Below are positions 1-10,773 of a DNA stretch of 64,000 bases, piece by piece. The first letter of the stretch is position 1. Every line of letters begins with the position of its first letter. The translations under genes and the position numbers were made by a program. The stretch is from Muricea muricata (taxonomy: Eukaryota > Cnidaria > Anthozoa > Malacalcyonacea > Plexauridae), in assembly GCA_963855995.1 (NCBI GenBank), contig OY979717.1, forward strand, positions 52,459,140-52,523,139, read 5' to 3'. The notes under the pieces are model-generated. The model was not told the DNA's origin. It saw nothing but the letters and a program-made list of their open reading frames with translations, and ran no database searches.

Positions 1-12
1 CCCGCTCACAGA

Positions 13-30
13 GAGCCTGCTCGCAGGCTA
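13..30. repeat. short palindromic dispersed motif
   Basis: The motif GAGCCTGCTCGCAGGCTA recurs almost unchanged near 25268-25283 and 63381-63397. It is probably the conserved edge of a dispersed repeat; the rest of that repeat cannot be bounded here. Confidence 0.4.
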
Positions 31-157
31 TTTCCTGCTCTAATTTGCCCGGGGCGACTTTGTCATGCCCTTTCTGCGTATTCTGAATCATGAGATCGTA
101 CCAGATGAAGTACATACAATTAGTAACAAACATTGGAGTACCATGTCTGGTACAGTA

Positions 158-395
158 CACAGCCAAAAACGAATAACCTGTTCTGGCCAGATGAAAACTG
201 GCTTGAACAATGTTTTGCTGCCAACATTGTTCAACGTTGTCAGCAATATTGTTCAGTATTGTTGAGCCTGAACTAGCCTGTAATCAGGAGTAACAATGTT
301 GAACAATATTGTTGACAATCTTGAGCAATGCTGACAGCAAAACATTGCTCAAGCCTGTTTTCATCAGGCCAGAACAAGTTGTTCGTTTTGCTGTG
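158..395. mobile_element. MITE-like element with about 60-bp terminal inverted repeats
   Basis: The first 60 bases (158-218) and the last 60 (about 335-395) are near-perfect reverse complements, both containing a GTTCTGGCC block and an AATGTTTTGCTG block. The centre is rich in AACAATATTGTT-type palindromes. No transposase is encoded, so it is non-autonomous. Possible relics of the same family lie at 14572-14680 and 55090-55200. No target-site duplication could be fixed. Confidence 0.65.
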
Positions 396-403
396 CAGCA
401 GTC

Positions 404-693
404 TACAGGGTGTATCAATAAAAAGTTGATTCTTTGAAGTAGCCGCAACTCAAATTAGTCACAATCTGGTGACAATTTGGTTTACAGCTCGGAATGCTTC
501 GAACGGAAAACACAAGGCTTTGTAGACATGGTTAATCAACAATAACATCCTAAAGTTCCCAAGTGTGTAAGATCTCGTATCGCTTTTCGAATCATCAGCT
601 CGAAACATTCAGAGCTGTCAAATTAATACAACGGATTGCGGTTAATTTGAATTGCGGCTACTTCAAAGGATCGACTTCTTTATACACGTTGTA
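404..693. mobile_element. MITE-like element with about 85-bp terminal inverted repeats
   Basis: The left arm (TACAGGGTGTATCAATAAAA onward) is mirrored by the right arm, which ends TACACGTTGTA. Both arms carry the block TTTGAAGTAGCCGCAA, in opposite orientation. The outermost CAGGGTGT-type end resembles ends of Tc1/mariner-like elements, but that is only suggestive. The element abuts the previous one with under 10 bp between them. Confidence 0.6.
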
Positions 694-937
694 TTTTTAC
701 ACCAGTTTTGTTTTCATTTTGAATTATTTTTTAGGTTGCTCTATCGCGTAAATCTCCTTACGTTCAAACTGCTCATCGTGTCAGCGGTCTTATGATGGCC
801 AATCATACCAGTATTTCAACGGTAACTATGCGGACGTGCGTGTTCCTTTACCCTATATTAAAGTCATTTAAAAACAGTTATGTACGAGGATGACGTAATG
901 AAACAATTGCTATCAAAATGATATTAAGTTTGTGCTG

Positions 938-1066
938 TTACTCTGAGTTTATATCCACAACGGGCAAGCTGAAAAATATGTCTGACGGTATGTAAAATAG
1001 CCTCGATTCCGGCCGTGGTCAGGCATATTTTTCAGCCTGCCCGGTGTGGATATAAACTCGGAGTAA
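938..1066. mobile_element. short inverted-repeat (fold-back) element
   Basis: Two arms of about 46 bp are reverse complements with a few mismatches, and each holds GAGTTTATATCCACA and CTGAAAAATATG blocks. A spacer of about 37 bp separates them. It has no coding capacity. Confidence 0.6.
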
Positions 1067-1818
1067 GACCGCAATGTACACTCTCATCAATTTTCACCGT
1101 CTTGAGCAAACCAAGGTGTAGTTTAATATTAATTATGCTTCCAGTTTTCCAACAAATGTCGCCGTACAATCCTTGGTATTAAATAAAGTTGGATAATTAA
1201 TCATCTGAAATCGACATGCCTATGTATATGTGTAGGTATTTGAAAAAAGTTGTCGTTTATACGACAAACTAAGAAAACGTGAGGCATTCTTGGAGAACTA
1301 TCGTAAAGAACCAATGTTTGAAGACAACTTGGATGAAATGGATAACTCAAGGTAGACGCAAATCTTTACAAACAGAAACTAGGCAACAAAACACGTTTTC
1401 TCCTGAAGTCTCAATTATGTACGTCGTTTGTTATGCACCATTAGCAAGTATATTTGTGAACAATTTCCCTGATATGCGAGACACTGTTTTGATTCGCCAG
1501 AAGTAACATTTCCCTCTTACGCTGGCGACTTTCTCTACCAACATGAGAAACATGACGTTTGGTCTATAATAGACAAAACAGAGGGGGTAGTATCATCCTT
1601 TACTATTGACTGCTGTTGATTCAGTACTGTAATATTTTCTTTTTGCATAATCCGCTGTTTTTGTTTTCATCTTAATATTAGGGAAGTTGTACAACAGTTA
1701 ATCGATGAGTATCGAGCTGCTACAAAACCTGATTATATTTCATGGGGAATCAAACAGGTGAATACAAAAATTCCTAACCCTTTCTTCTACTTTAGTTGTA
1801 AACACTAATATACTTATT
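1067..1818. other. no gene recognised
   Basis: The stretch is AT-rich. Only short open frames are present (for example 1279-1506), with no recognisable protein family and no clear splice structure. Confidence 0.5.
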
Positions 1819-2110
1819 TCAGAACCATCCTCAGAGATATGAAAAACTAGATTTATATTAATCTGACACTGCACAAAACGACAAAAAATTCGTTGTCTCG
1901 AGCGGGATTCAAACTCACATCTTCGGGTTTCTAGACCGCCACTTGAGCTATCGAGCCAACCGGGATTGGTAGCGAGTCTTATCCAATTTAAGTGCACGAA
2001 ATATTTTTGTGACGACTTAACGCTTGTCTTTGAGGACGCGCAGTGTTTCACTTCTATTTCAGAACCATCCTCAGAGATATGAAAGATTCATTAATCTGAC
2101 ACTGCAGAGA
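1819..2110 (-). mobile_element. tRNA-derived SINE, composite copy
   Basis: Read on the minus strand, 1960-1889 looks like a tRNA: a box A-like TAGCTCAAGTGG is followed about 30 bases later by a box B-like GAGTTTGAATCCC, as in RNA polymerase III promoters of tRNA-derived SINEs. A head region (about 1965-2045) precedes it. The outer block TTTCAGAACCATCCTCAGAG occurs twice, near 1819 and 2057, so the copy is bounded by direct repeats about 60 bp long. Related pieces occur at 10387-10450, 21590-21715 and 24285-24335. It is not a functional tRNA gene: no cloverleaf anticodon arm could be confirmed. Confidence 0.6.
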
Positions 2111-4164
2111 ACAACGAAAAATTCCTTTTATTATATAGATGCTGATATTTAGCACGGTTTTTCCCATATGAAAATCCGTTTCGTGATTTGTTCTTAACGA
2201 ACCTCAACCAATCAGAATAATGAAACTATTTTTTCACACGTGCGAAAACCGTTTCGTCCAATCAGCGTGAGTCTATGTTTACATACCAGCAAATTCGTTC
2301 ACAGCCGGCAAAGTTTTCGGCGAGGATTTTTTATTTTAAGTATAAATTTAAGTATAAATTCTATTTTAAGTATAAATTTAAAAAGTTACGGACCGTATGT
2401 TATGCTCTCGAAAAGTGTCTGGAAAAGGATTTTCGTATTGCATCTCTGAGAACTGGAATGTTTTTATGAGAACTAACACTTTGAAGCATGCTGAGTTCAA
2501 ATCCGAAGAGTTCCCGCACCTGCAGTTTTCTCACAATTTTATCTCCACCAATTGCACGACAATTTTTTTTTGTTCAACGACGCGGATGGATAAAAACACA
2601 CGGTTGCGTACCGCAAAATGACTAATTCCTGTGAACCAGTCCCACATTTAACAAAAGAACGTTTTGCTTGGATTATTAGCTCAAGTTGTTACATTGCTCA
2701 ACTGACTATATTTTAGTAAAATATGACTGTGCTGGAAAGTTTTTTTACTTGCAGATGTTGTCTATACAATAACACATGCAGTTATTCTACTTACTCTCGT
2801 CGTATGTGAGCGTTAGCCGACTCGGTGCTACGTATCTCGTCGGCTATCAGCTCATATACGACTCGAGTTACATTACTTGTCGTGTAGTATATACAGGTCA
2901 TTACTTGAATCGTTTATTTGGAGACATATGCACCACACCGTGAGATTTTTATACCCGTGATTTGGAAAATATATGTTTTTTTGGTTTTAGGGAACTGAGC
3001 CAAAATGAACATTGTTATGATCGGAACTGAAACTTGTTGAACTGAATCGTTATGAAGTAATACTGTAGGAAAAATATATAACTAATATGTAACTTAATTC
3101 AAAATACAGGTTGTCCTTCAATAAACTTTAAACACTGAGTGTGCAAGGTATGATGGTTATAGCTTGCCTATTTAAGCCTTTGTATTGAACGATGACTGAT
3201 GGATGATGACTGGGAACAGGACAGGATATCGTATAGAGACAAACTTATATAGAAACTGAGTGCGTGTTGATAGCGTTTTTGGCCCTTGTAAGGTTTAAAG
3301 TTTTTGAATAACAACCTTAATGTAATTGGATGTATACTTAGGATAGAATCCTTGATATCTGTATATTATTAGGTAAAACCTGGACAGCATTTTTGTATAC
3401 AAGCGATATGCCGACGGCCTCCTCTTTCGTATTTCTCAAAACTGATTCATCGTACGAAAGGGGTTTTCGAAATGGTAAAACCCTGCGGGTAAAACCATGA
3501 CGCGGAAAATGTAGTCAATAAAATGGTATTTAATTCTGGCTTATCCACAGTTTTATAAAACTAGTTTTCCTAATACCTGTTTTGTGTCAATGTGAACTGT
3601 AATGGTGGATATGCCATGGTATTTTGATTGAACTGTTAATAGTGTTAGTTTCAAAAGTGATCCTCATGGAATGTAATTATACAGTAATGTAAAATGCACC
3701 TCCGCACGCATTTTGTGATAGTATAGAATAAAGGTAAACAAGTACGATTTTTGGAACTTCACCCAGTGAAGGTAGATACTATAAAAGGTTGAGAAAGTAA
3801 TTTCACATCCTATCTCCGGGACCTACAGTTTTCTGAATATTCCTATCATAATCAGAATCTCTAAAAGTGACACATTTATTAAATCAAAAGACCTGAGTAT
3901 AATTTTGTCATCAATAAGAAGACAAGGCAGTTTCTACAACTATTCTATAAACAATATAAACGACGATAACGATGCTTTTTTGTTGATATACACATACACA
4001 GCCACAAATGTGCACGTTGCAGCTCGTCTACAACACGTTTGTTGCTTTGCAGTCATCGCACCGGTCCCAGGATGAGTTTTCTCCGGTCTGATGATACAGT
4101 TACTATTCGGCTGCAAGTTATCTACAGAGTAGCTTTTTGCAAGTTGATGGTCAAGACTTTTACT
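2111..4164. other. non-coding stretch with one fold-back element
   Basis: No protein family is recognised in the short frames here. A small AT-rich direct repeat (TTTAAGTATAAA type) lies at about 2333-2390. The only clear structure is the fold-back at 2781-2870. Confidence 0.45.
2781..2870. repeat. fold-back element, family copy 1
   Basis: Arms containing TCGTCGTATGTGAG and CTCATATACGACTCGAG pair across a centre with GCCGAC and GTCGGC. A second copy with the same right arm (GTCGGCTATCAGCTCATATA) lies at 40538-40633, inside an intron of the minus-strand phosphatase gene. Confidence 0.55.
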
Positions 4165-4925
4165 ATATGATCTCCTCAATATCTTCTAAATATACTTCAT
4201 CTTTAACATCTCTCAAATATTCTTCATCTTTAACATCTCTCAAATGTTCTTCATCTTTAACATCTCTCAAATGTTCTTCATCTTTAACATCTCTCAAATG
4301 TTCTTCATCTTTAACATCTCAAATGTTTTTATCTTTAACATCTTTTAAATGTTCTTCATCTTCAACATCTCAAATGCTCTTCAACATCCCTCAAATGTTC
4401 TTCATCTTTAACATCTATCAAATGTTTTCATCTTCAACATCTCTCAAATGTTTTTCATCTTCTACATCCCTCAAATGTTCTTCATCTTCAACATCACTCA
4501 AATGTTCTTCATCTTTAACGTCTATCAAATGTTTTCATCTTCAACATCTCTCAAATGTTTTTCATCTTCTACATCCCTCAAATGTTCTTCATCTTCAACA
4601 TCCCTCAAATGTTCTTCATCTTCAACATCCCTCAAATGTCCTTCATCTTCAACATCTCTCAAATGTTTTTCCTCTTCTACATCCCTCAAGTGTTCTTCAT
4701 CTTCAACATCTCTCAAATGTTCTTCATCTTTAACGTCTCCAAAATGTTCTTCATCTTCAACGTCTCTCAAATTTTCTTCACTTCAATTTAACATCCTATA
4801 TATTCTTTTTCTTCATATCAATATCTCATAAATGTCAACAGTTGTACATCTTTAATATCCCAAATGTTCTTCATCCTCAACATCCATCAAACTTTCATCT
4901 TCAACATCTCATTCATTCTACTCAT
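4165..4925. repeat. 27-bp minisatellite
   Basis: More than 20 imperfect copies of a 27-bp unit (core CATCTTCAACATCTCTCAAA) run through this block; some units are 26 bp or shorter. On the minus strand, 4770-4525 reads as tandem 9-residue units close to D-V-E-D-E-E-H-L-R, but units of irregular length break the frame. Three frames stay open because the unit length is a multiple of three and stop codons are rare in it, so open reading alone is not evidence of a gene. Confidence 0.85.
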
Positions 4926-5205
4926 TCCACGTAGTGATCTTTCACTGATTTGATGAAATTCAAAAAGAACTCGAAGGCGTTACAAACTAAGCATTCGGTC
5001 CTGAATTGATGGTAGTTTCTAGAAGAATTGTTTGTAAGATCACAAGAGAGACCTTTCTTGGAACGTGGCTATTCTGTATATGTTCCTAATTTTCAGTGAT
5101 GGACATAAACTAAACTCTTTGCCACTTATGGCCTCCATCAACAAGCATATTTCTTATCATAATGCTAATGTACTTTCATAAATTTCAATAGCTGCATTAC
5201 GACTT

Positions 5206-5880
5206 AGCGGGATCGCTGAATACCCAACATGCGTGGTGGATCCGACTTAAGCTATAGATTCAAACCTCGATCGTACCTAAGAGTAAGAAACCTCATAAAT
5301 AAATCATTTTGTATTGTACGCAACATCATAGAACGCTCTATATAAGGTCTAAATTGAGTTTCAATCTGTTCCAAAAGAATTTAAACGTTTTCATTCAATT
5401 GATATCCCTAGGGTTCTGCTGAATCCATTTTCATTTTCTCTAATTTTTTTATAAGATATTGGCTGGTCATAACCAGTTTCAACACAAATTACGTGAGCTA
5501 AGCAATTTATGATGATCTGACAGAATTGAAAACACAATACATGCAGCTGTTGAAGTTTATTAAAACAGCGTTAGAGTGATGGCAGGAAACTAGTCTTGCT
5601 GAGTGGGAAAATGTCTGACACCTCCAAATTCCATAGGCTTATTAAAATTCATTGTCTAAGTAACAAGAAAGAACTTCGTCATGTAGAAGCTCTTGGTAAA
5701 AAGTTAGAAATTTATTACAGTAACTTTCAGACGGGCCTTCGCTATAAACACCGACGTTCTAGTCCTACTTTAATTAATACGCAACAAGTATTGCCCACGT
5801 TTAAAGACTCAAACACTTACCCCCAGCTACAGGATCTACTTCATGGCATAATGTCAATATGCATTTATAAGCAGTTAACA
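5206..5880 (+). other. GPCR 1 upstream region with extra sequence
   Basis: The upstream sequence of the cluster is recognisable at 5156-5206 (ending near AATAGCTGCATTA) and resumes near 5880 (ATCTGCATTTA). The other copies lack this interval, so GPCR 1 carries about 670 extra bases here, either an insertion or retained ancestral promoter sequence. An open frame at 5596-5931 is not recognised and is not conserved in the paralogues. Confidence 0.4.
5339..5346 (+). promoter_or_regulatory. candidate TATA box upstream of GPCR 1
   Basis: TATATAAG lies in a block (about 5300-5600) that is clearly homologous to 14688-15060, upstream of GPCR pseudogene 4, where the matching site reads TATATAAA at 14725. 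Conservation between paralogous upstream regions supports a core promoter. The ATG is about 600 bases downstream, so the leader would be long or contain an intron. Confidence 0.35.
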
Positions 5881-5942
5881 TCTGCATTTACTTGCATTCC
5901 GAGTCAGAGCATCATAGCATGCAGGTTTTAAGTTATTCTCAA

Positions 5943-6827
5943 ATGGATTTAAACATCTATATACAGTTAGTATTCCTGTCCGTTGTTAACGTACTCTTCA
6001 CTTTCTCTGGGATCGTTTTAAACACATTGGTGATAGCAAGTTTTTGGAAATCGTTTCAGCTTCGAAAGAAAGTACGTCATTTCATGATCATGGTGTTGTC
6101 GTGTTTTGATTTGGTTTCAGTCATAGTCGGTTATCCAGGAATTCTGCTCTCGCTTATCTATTGGTTGAAGGAGGATTATGATTTTTTGCTTAAGATAATG
6201 ATCTATGCAGATGTTGCTTCCATATTTATTGGCTTTTCTCTTCTGGTACTTCTTGTGATGAGCATTGAACGCTATCTAGGAGCGTATTATCCATTTTTTC
6301 ATAGAACGTCAGTAACCAGACGTAGGTTGCTGACTCTCCTTGCAATATTACTCATTTGCCAAACTATCTTAGGCGTGCTTGCCGTAAACGACCTGGTAAT
6401 TTCTCAGTCAGCCTATGTAACAATTTTTGTTGTCATTACATTTCCAATATTTTTGTTCATTAACTGCAAACTATTTACAATTTCCAGAGATGTGCGCAGG
6501 AGGAAAGCAGGATCACCCGAGCAAAAAATGACAATAAATTTGAAAAACATATCGACTTGTGTATTGGCTGTTGCCTGCTTTGGGATTTTATCCGTTCCAA
6601 CCTGTGTATATATTGTTTTTAATATTAACACAAAATATGAATGGAATTCCAGCGCAGGGTTATCATATATTTGGGCAGCAACTCTATATTGTATGAATTG
6701 TACATTTAATAGTTTGATCTTTTTCTGGAAGAATAAAGTTTTACGCATCGAAGGAATAAAGATACTAAAGACTTTGAAGCAAAAATTAATTTATAGTGAT
6801 CTACTATTTTACATTTACACAATCTAA
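5943..6827 (+). CDS. class A (rhodopsin-like) GPCR, cluster copy 1
   Basis: This is a single-exon gene of 294 codons encoding a seven-pass membrane receptor. The start chosen is ATG 5943, which aligns with the only start of the paralogue at 11870; an in-frame ATG 17 codons upstream is not conserved. Seen: seven hydrophobic segments, N27 in TM1, D56 in TM2, E109-R110-Y111 ending TM3, P219 in TM6 and N256-S-L-I-F in TM7. The NPxxY motif therefore has Pro replaced by Ser and Tyr by Phe. The usual disulphide cysteines at the top of TM3 and in ECL2 are absent, as is the TM6 tryptophan. The extracellular N-terminus is only about 8 residues, with no glycosylation site. The ligand is unknown. The family is known to signal through heterotrimeric G proteins; here that is inference. 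Confidence 0.88.
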   Translation: MDLNIYIQLVFLSVVNVLFTFSGIVLNTLVIASFWKSFQLRKKVRHFMIMVLSCFDLVSVIVGYPGILLSLIYWLKEDYDFLLKIMIYADVASIFIGFSLLVLLVMSIERYLGAYYPFFHRTSVTRRRLLTLLAILLICQTILGVLAVNDLVISQSAYVTIFVVITFPIFLFINCKLFTISRDVRRRKAGSPEQKMTINLKNISTCVLAVACFGILSVPTCVYIVFNINTKYEWNSSAGLSYIWAATLYCMNCTFNSLIFFWKNKVLRIEGIKILKTLKQKLIYSDLLFYIYTI

Positions 6828-8409
6828 TGAAGATACACCCGTATAAGTTAAGTAATTTCTAATGGGACAGAACGAGTGTTGATCGGAAATTGAACATTCT
6901 AAAATTTATGCATGTTTTAGTATTTGGTGCAGACACATCCAAAATAGCACACTCGCAATTTATGCAAACGAACTTTCAGATTATATACTTAATATACATT
7001 GTAAGATCAGAATATGAGGGTGAAATGTTGAAACTGTTAACTCAACGATATTTATCTTCATCTGCAATTAAGTTTCAGCAACAGGATACCAGAAGTGTTT
7101 GACAGCTCAAAAGTGTTTGACAGGTCAAAAGTCAACTTTAATTTTCTCCCTTAATATGAATTGTTTCATTTATAAACATTTGAAGAAGGTATTATTTAGC
7201 AACGGTAAAAAAGAATAGCGTTTGCATGGAAGCTGGTAGTTTGCAAGGAAGCTGGTATCTTATAACTTTGGCTATCGAGTCTTTATTTTGTAGTTAGCTT
7301 AGGTTGGAAAAATATAAAAATCCATAGTATGGAACACGAGTTATCACGAACCTTTACGGAAGTACTGTATATATAGAACTCATTTTAAATTTTCGTAATA
7401 AATTGTGTCGTTTTAGAAAAGGTTATTAACCATTTCCCAATCGCGATGGCAGCTAGAATCATCGTTTAGAACATGAATATATGAATATACACACCCCTCC
7501 CTCATTAAAGTTCTAGCTGCGGCCCTGTTCCTAATTGGGAACTGCAAAGAATACGTGGACCGTTCAGAGGAACATCTGCAACCAAAGCGGCAAGATGGTA
7601 ACGTTTAGAGTTAAATTCGCCACAAGAAAATACAAATGATGACTAATCATCTGTAAAGAAATTAAAGCGTTAAAGTTGTTGGCCCAATTCCTTCCGCATC
7701 TCTTAGCAGGTGTTCACTGTCGCACTGCCACTCGAAAAATCGACGCAACTTTGCGGTTTTCATTAGGAAGTGGCCAACTATTTGGCAAATTTACTCCTCA
7801 ATATACCACTGCATTCCAATTTCCCACTTTGCTTTATGTTTCTCGTTAATGAATGGATGGAATCAACAGTTTGCTTCAGAAGACAAATTATTTCAATCGA
7901 CAGCTCAATTTTATATATTTTAACATGTTTTATTAATTTTTCTTTAGTTTAGGTAATATTAAATCAACTTCCCGAGGGGATCGCCTTCATTACATCGTCG
8001 AAATAACCGTTTTAAATTTGGAGCGACATAGTCTATTATTTCACAGATATAAATAGATTTAGTGTAAAGTAGTTCCCAGACTAACTGTTCAGCACATCAT
8101 CAGGTCAAATGTTAAAAAGGCCCTGTTATTACTCTCGCAGCGCGGCGTCTTCGAAGCTTATCCTTGGGACCACCTCTAAAATTGTCCCAAAGAGGGCTAT
8201 ACATCAAAATGGTGGTAAAAATGGCTTCAGCCTTCTCAAGAGTCTATTTTACTGTCTGTATGTTTTTCCCAAGTAAGGTCGCATCCAAGCAAGAAAGTGT
8301 AGTTTTCGTACTGGGAACTCGTAAGTTATCAATTGTGAAATGTAAAAATTTAATCCTTATCCTTGGTTTCAAGATGATATTCTTCGGATTATGTTTTTCG
8401 TATTTTTAA
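6828..8409. other. non-coding stretch between GPCR 1 and the duplicated block
   Basis: The stretch is AT-rich with short frames only (for example 6890-7102 and 8164-8409). No family is recognised and no clear repeats are visible. Confidence 0.45.
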
Positions 8410-8890
8410 TTGTCGGCTGCTAATGTGAAAAACTTACTTTTTATATATAAACATGTCACTCTGCGAGACGGCGACCAATTTTATAAAGTGAGACAAAACG
8501 ACAGCTACTTAATTTTAAAATGTTTAAGACACTCGTCTATGTATTTTTTATTGTTAAAAATACAAAAGCTGCACTGTGTTTGCTTAACATTTTTGACATA
8601 AATTGTCAAATTAGCACGAGAAAACGAGGATAACGTCGAAGAGTTGATATAAATAACCTACCCACCCAAACACCTATAACCTTCACTCGATGTACTGTGG
8701 TAACATGAACATGAACGTGGCCTTAGCTTATGCGTAACACGTAATGATTTAAACATTCGAATACTTATTCCTCCCAACTAAAGTCTACAACGTGCTATAA
8801 TGCTAATGCATTTTATAAACATTAACAGCTGCATTAATTTCAGAACATCATAGCAGGTTCAGGTGATCTAAATTCAGCTTCTACTCTCAA
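8410..8890 (+). repeat. segmental duplication: upstream region of GPCR pseudogene 2
   Basis: This block aligns with 11460-11869 upstream of GPCR 3. Shared landmarks are ATATAAACATGT, AAATTGTCAAATTA, GATAACGTCG plus GAGTTGATATAAA, and a CATCATAGCAGGTT block just before the start codon. The duplicated unit therefore included about 450 bases of upstream DNA, probably the promoter. Confidence 0.7.
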
Positions 8891-9177
8891 ATGGTTCAAA
8901 CATTTATATCCAGTTAGTATTCCTGTCTGTTGTTAACATACCTTTCGCTTTCTCTGGAATCGTTCTAAACACATTGGTGATAGAAGCAACCATGTGCAGC
9001 ATCATCGACCGACCTATTCTGCTCACAGAAAGGTTCGAGTAAGAGCATACATGTTGGGACCCGAAAGATGGTGAACTATGCCTGAATAGGGCGAAGCCAG
9101 CGGAAACACTGGTGGAAGCCCGTAGCGATTCTGACGTGCAAATCGATCGTCAAATTTGGGTATAGCGGCGAAAGACT

Positions 9178-9232
<55 letters not shown>

Positions 9233-10094
9233 TTCAGCATGCAGTTTTATCAGGTAAAGCGAATGATTAGAGGTCTTAGGGTCGAAATGACCTTAACCTA
9301 TTCTCAAACTTTAATTTGGGCAGAAATCACATTGCGTCAGCACCGGTCACCATCAAGTTTTTGGAAGTCTTCTCAGCTTCGAAAGAAATTATGTCATTTC
9401 ATGATCATGGTGTTTCGATTTGGTTTCCGTCGTAATAAGTCTTCCAGGAACACTGCTCTCGCTTACCTCTTGGTTTAAGGAAAATTCTAATTTTTTGCTT
9501 AAAATCATGATCTATGCTGTTTTTGCTTCTATATTTATTGGATATTCCCTGCTGGTGCTTCTTGTGATGAGCGTAGAACGATATCTGGGGGCGTCTTTTC
9601 CAATTTTTCATGGCACATCAGTAACCAGACGGAGGTTCCTAACTCTTCTTTCAATATTACTTATTTGCCAAACTATCTTAGGCGTGCTTGCCGTAAACGA
9701 CCTGGTAATTTCTCAATCAGTCTATGTAACAATTTTTGTTGTCGTTACATTTCCGCTATTCTTGTTCACCAGCTTCAAACTGTATGAAATTTGCAGACAA
9801 ATACGCAGGAGGGAACCAGTATCACCCGGGCAAAGAATGACAAGAAATTTGAAAAACATTTCAACTTGTTTATTGGCTGCTGCCTGCATTGGTTGTTATC
9901 CATTCCAACCTGTACATACATTATTTTTAATAATCGCACAAAATGTCAATTGGATTCCAAGGCAGCGTTATCTTACGTTTGGACAACACTATATACTATG
10001 AATTGTACATTTAATAGTTTGATCTTTTTCTGAAGTACAGAGTAAAGTTTCACGCATCGAAGGAATAAAGATTCTAAACACGTTAAAACAATAA
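8891..10094 (+). pseudogene. class A GPCR pseudogene, cluster copy 2, split by a 28S rRNA fragment
   Basis: It is homologous along its length to GPCR 1 and GPCR 3 but broken several times. The start region has lost one base (ATGGTTC against ATGGATTTA), giving an early stop. A 370-bp insert at 8984-9353 splits the TM1 to ICL1 coding sequence exactly between GATAG and CAAGTTTTTGG, which are contiguous in the paralogues. About 8 bases are missing in TM2 near 9413, a frameshift follows ACATTGG at about 9893, and the TM7 tryptophan codon is TGA at about 10031. Much of TM2 to TM6 still reads open (9420-10001), including V-E-R-Y ending TM3, so inactivation may be fairly recent. Confidence 0.88.
8984..9353 (+). 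rRNA. partial 28S rRNA fragment inserted in a GPCR pseudogene
   Basis: About 8998-9335 reads as a conserved internal part of the eukaryotic large-subunit rRNA, same strand as the receptor. It includes the universal stretches TGTTGGGACCCGAAAGATGG, TCTAGTAGCTGGTTCCCTCC and AAAGCGAATGATTAGAGGTC. Several substitutions from consensus are visible (for example GGTATAGCGGCG where GGGGCG is usual). No other part of the rDNA unit is present, so this is not a working rRNA gene. The fragment ends soon after CTCAAACTTTAA. I could not see a clear target-site duplication or poly(A) tail. Confidence 0.93.
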
Positions 10095-10386
10095 AAGGCC
10101 GTCGTTTTCGATCTTAGCAAAGATTACCTATTTTCCAGTTAGAATAGAACGAATGTAATCGGAAACTGTTCTTATTCATATGCTTTAATTTTAGTACAAA
10201 TACGTTCAAAGTGGCACATTCTCAGTTTGTTCCATAACTATGACAATATGTTTGAAACATGGTATGATGAGGATATGAGAAATAAATGGCTAAGCTTGTG
10301 TTCTGTATGTTTATCTAATTCCTTTTTCCTAAACTTTTGCAGCAGGTAAACTTTTTAATGTTGGTTATGCTAGATAGTCTGTAAAA

Positions 10387-10450
10387 ACTAGTTTCATATT
10401 AATCTGACGCTGCAGAGAACAACGAAAAATTCGTTATCTCGAGCGGCATT
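10387..10450 (-). repeat. SINE fragment
   Basis: It matches the tail part of the SINE at 1819-2110 (TATTAATCTGAC, GAGAACAACGAAAAATTCGT, TCTCGAGCGG) and stops inside the box B region. Confidence 0.5.
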
Positions 10451-10617
10451 TGAAATAATACAATAGCTATGGTAAAGCTTATAGATAAAAGCCAAACGCG
10501 CGAAGAGTACGATGGGTGATACTAAATAAACAGAGATTTTACGCCACAGACCTCAATATAAAACTGAATGGATGTTTGAATTATCAAAACACTAAGCAAT
10601 TTTGGGCTACCTAGGAG

Positions 10618-10773
10618 ATTACTGCATGGTTGGCGAGTGCGTGCGACTTTTATGCACCGGAGTTGAGAAAGATTGCTAAACGAACGAGTGAGCGCAGCGA
10701 ACGAGTGAGTTTAGCAATCTTTCACAACAAGTGCATAATAAAAATTGTACAAACGAGCCAACCATGCAGTAAT
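10618..10773. mobile_element. fold-back element, family with 25559-25712 (copy 1)
   Basis: The ends are ATTACTGCATGGTTGG and its reverse complement. Inside is a second inverted pair (AAGATTGCTAAACGAACGAG and CGAACGAGTGAGTTTAGCAA) around a GCGCAGCG centre. The same layout, with ATTACTTCATGGTTGG ends, occurs at 25559-25712. It is non-coding and about 155 bp long. Confidence 0.7.

Noticed and set aside
1889..1960. tRNA gene on the minus strand
   Set aside because: Box A- and box B-like motifs are present but no good anticodon arm or acceptor pairing could be confirmed; fits a tRNA-derived SINE.
4137..4831. Plus-strand Ser/Thr/Leu-rich and Phe/Ile-rich frames in the minisatellite
   Set aside because: Several frames are open at once because the 27-bp unit is a multiple of three; no start context or splice structure.
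5596..5931. 111-codon frame upstream of GPCR 1
   Set aside because: No recognisable family, not conserved upstream of the paralogues, overlaps the receptor start region.
6413..6748. Minus-strand frame opposite GPCR 1
   Set aside because: Shadow of a conserved receptor gene on the other strand.
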